NCBI GenBank assembly: GCA_021802305.1
Contig: JAKAAD010000013.1
Location: 1-14,988, forward strand
Length of the DNA stretch: 14,988 bases
Source of the DNA: a bacterium
GTDB taxonomy: Bacteria; Chlamydiota; Chlamydiia; Chlamydiales; Rhabdochlamydiaceae
Direction of reading: 5' to 3'
The notes below the pieces were generated by a model. It was not told where the DNA came from. It searched no databases and saw nothing but the letters and a program-made list of their open reading frames with translations. The translations under genes were made by a program, and so were the position numbers. This document shows, piece by piece, positions 13,563 through 14,988 of this stretch. Numbering within the stretch: position 1 is the stretch's first letter; each line of letters starts with the position of its first letter.

Positions 13563-14752
13563 AGCTTTTCTAACACCAACTTTTCAAATATCTCGCCTCT
13601 ATGCGCATAGTCACGAAATTGATCTGTACTCGCACATCCAGGGGAAAGCAAAATGCAATCACCAGGCTGTGCGCATGTACGCGCACGATTTAAAGCAGAT
13701 GATAATGCATCGAACTGTTCCATTTCAAATTGCCCAGCAAGTTCGCACAAAATTTTCTCCCGGGCACTTCCAAATACAATGATGCGCTTGATCTTGCCTG
13801 CACATGCCTCAGCCCATAGGCGAAAAGAAGCGCCTTTGTCATACCCCCCAGCTAGTAAAATTACAGGACCGGACATAGCGTGCACAGCTCTGATGACAGC
13901 GCCCACATTCGTTCCTTTACTATCGTTAAAATACTTCACTCCATCTCTTTCCGCAACAAAAGCAATTCGATGCGGTAGCTTGGAAAAACTAGATAGCGCA
14001 TGTTCAAAACTTTCGTGCGTAATGCCAAAATGGCGACAAAGAAGCCACGCTGCCTCCACGTTTTCATCTGCAGAAGAAAAGTATCTCACTTTCTGCGAAA
14101 AAGAAAAGGGAATATTGGCATTCACAAAAAGAGGCGCACCTTCTTTCATGCAATATTGCATTCGGGCTTTTGCCTGCGCGTATTCTTCCAAACTCGCATA
14201 ACGATCCAGATGATCAGGAGTGATGTTGAGTATCACCCCTGCATCGAATAACGGCCCGTTCAAGAGTTCCAATTGGAACGAACTGAGTTCGATCACGAGA
14301 ATCCTTTCTTCTTTCTTTTGCAATGCGTAGGTAGATACTGGCTTCCCATTATTTCCCAGAGCTATCGCAGAAATCCCGCATGCGTTGAGCACATGTTCTA
14401 TGAGAGAGACTACCGTCGTCTTGCCATTTGTTCCTGTGACAGCGATCATTGGTTGCTGCAAACAAGAAAAGGCAAGAGCCACCTCGCTCATGATCGGTTT
14501 CTTGCCTACAATTGCTTGTGCATAGAGAGGATGGGTCGGAGCAATCCCCGGCGATACGACAAAGAGTTCTACTTCCGACCAATCGAGCAATGACTGATCT
14601 GAAGCATATTGCATGCCGCGCTCTTGCAATAATGCAATTTCTAGATCCGTTTGAGGAAATCGCGTATCTAACCCCAATACAGACTTCCCCTGCTGTAGCA
14701 GAAGGGCAGCTGCTGCCTTACCGCTTTTCCCCAATCCTAAAATGACAAACAT
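13559..14752 (-). CDS. murD: UDP-N-acetylmuramoylalanine--D-glutamate ligase (MurD)
   Basis: This 397-residue cytosolic Mur ligase adds D-glutamate to UDP-MurNAc-L-Ala with ATP. The N-terminal Rossmann loop GLGKSGKAAA starts at residue 6 and the P-loop GTNGKTT is at 107-113. ELSSFQ (155-160) and NITPDHLDR (176-184) complete the metal/ATP site, and FNDSKGTNVGA with LLAGGYDKG marks the C-terminal ligase domain. The length is slightly short of E. coli MurD but complete. The ATG at 14752 is chosen over an adjacent in-frame TTG at 14755; GGAAG lies 7 bases upstream. It shares one base with the mraY stop (TGATG) and overlaps nlpD by 4 bases, so it is translated as part of the coupled wall operon. 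Confidence 0.95.
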   Translation of the reverse strand: MFVILGLGKSGKAAAALLLQQGKSVLGLDTRFPQTDLEIALLQERGMQYASDQSLLDWSEVELFVVSPGIAPTHPLYAQAIVGKKPIMSEVALAFSCLQQPMIAVTGTNGKTTVVSLIEHVLNACGISAIALGNNGKPVSTYALQKKEERILVIELSSFQLELLNGPLFDAGVILNITPDHLDRYASLEEYAQAKARMQYCMKEGAPLFVNANIPFSFSQKVRYFSSADENVEAAWLLCRHFGITHESFEHALSSFSKLPHRIAFVAERDGVKYFNDSKGTNVGAVIRAVHAMSGPVILLAGGYDKGASFRLWAEACAGKIKRIIVFGSAREKILCELAGQFEMEQFDALSSALNRARTCAQPGDCILLSPGCASTDQFRDYAHRGEIFEKLVLEKL

Positions 14753-14988
14753 CAATGCACTTCCAAGGAAGCAACGCCTATTAAAGCCAAAATCAAGCCG
14801 ATCATCCAGAATCGCAATACCACTTTATTTTCTGGCCAACCTTTGTATTCGTAGTGATGGTGTAAGGGTGCACATAAAAAAAGACGTTTTCGATTGCGTA
14901 ATCGGTAACTTCCCACTTGGAGAATCACAGAAGCTGCCTCTGCTACAAAAACGCCGCCAACGATCGCCAAAAGAAAGAAGAAAGGATT
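14752..14988 (-). CDS. mraY: C-terminal part of MraY (runs off right edge)
   Basis: The last 78 residues of phospho-MurNAc-pentapeptide translocase are present; the frame is open to the window end. GGVFVAEAASVILQVGSYRL precedes the family-defining APLHHHYEYKGWPE, whose His triplet is part of the active site of this membrane enzyme. A final transmembrane helix (about WMIGLILALIGVASL) ends the protein. MraY transfers phospho-MurNAc-pentapeptide to undecaprenyl phosphate, making lipid I, the substrate of the MurG encoded downstream. Its TGA overlaps the murD ATG by one base. The start and any promoter of the wall operon lie outside the window. Confidence 0.95.
   Translation of the reverse strand, partial: NPFFFLLAIVGGVFVAEAASVILQVGSYRLRNRKRLFLCAPLHHHYEYKGWPENKVVLRFWMIGLILALIGVASLEVH

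Noticed and set aside
13239..14201. Plus-strand frames opposite nlpD and murD, including a 182-residue one and an Arg-rich one
   Set aside because: Shadows of the LysM protein's Pro/Ser/Thr linker and of MurD; no start signals or domain features.

Overview
The right half of the window (about 8.5 to 15.0 kb, minus strand) is a tightly packed division and cell-wall cluster in the order mraY-murD-LysM(nlpD-like)-ftsW-murG-murC-ftsQ. A LysM protein between murD and ftsW, a cluster ending at ftsQ with no ftsA or ftsZ, and cutA next door are what I would expect of the phylum Chlamydiae. MurC here is a stand-alone 450-residue ligase, whereas Chlamydiaceae carry a MurC-Ddl fusion. The source is therefore more likely an environmental chlamydia (Parachlamydia-, Waddlia-, Simkania- or Rhabdochlamydia-like) than Chlamydia itself. 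This placement is inferred from gene order and protein features, not from a search.

The left half (1 to 8030) is an accessory sugar or surface-glycan locus in two divergent units that share a short promoter region at about 2443-2512. The minus unit holds a nucleotide-sugar epimerase/dehydratase, an LhgO-like FAD oxidoreductase and, running off the left edge, the start of a possible glycosyltransferase. The plus unit holds a B12-binding-type radical SAM enzyme, an HddA-type heptose-7-phosphate kinase, a GDP-L-fucose-synthase-like reductase, and an E1-alpha/E1-beta pair of a thiamine-diphosphate 2-oxoacid dehydrogenase with no E2 or E3. The last four of these genes overlap by 8, 4 and 1 bases, so they are probably translated as a coupled set. 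Together they suggest synthesis of an unusual, possibly higher-carbon or branched, nucleotide-linked sugar.

cutA (8095-8436) lies downstream on the plus strand and converges on ftsQ. All neighbours within the wall cluster overlap by 1 to about 31 bases. The ftsW-murG overlap contains a run of nine A residues placed so that a -1 shift in FtsW enters the MurG frame. A perfect 29-base inverted repeat links positions 1-29 with 546-574, and its first copy starts at the window edge. No tRNA, rRNA, CRISPR array or insertion sequence was seen. No gene-free stretch exceeds 300 bases; the longest is 178-318.
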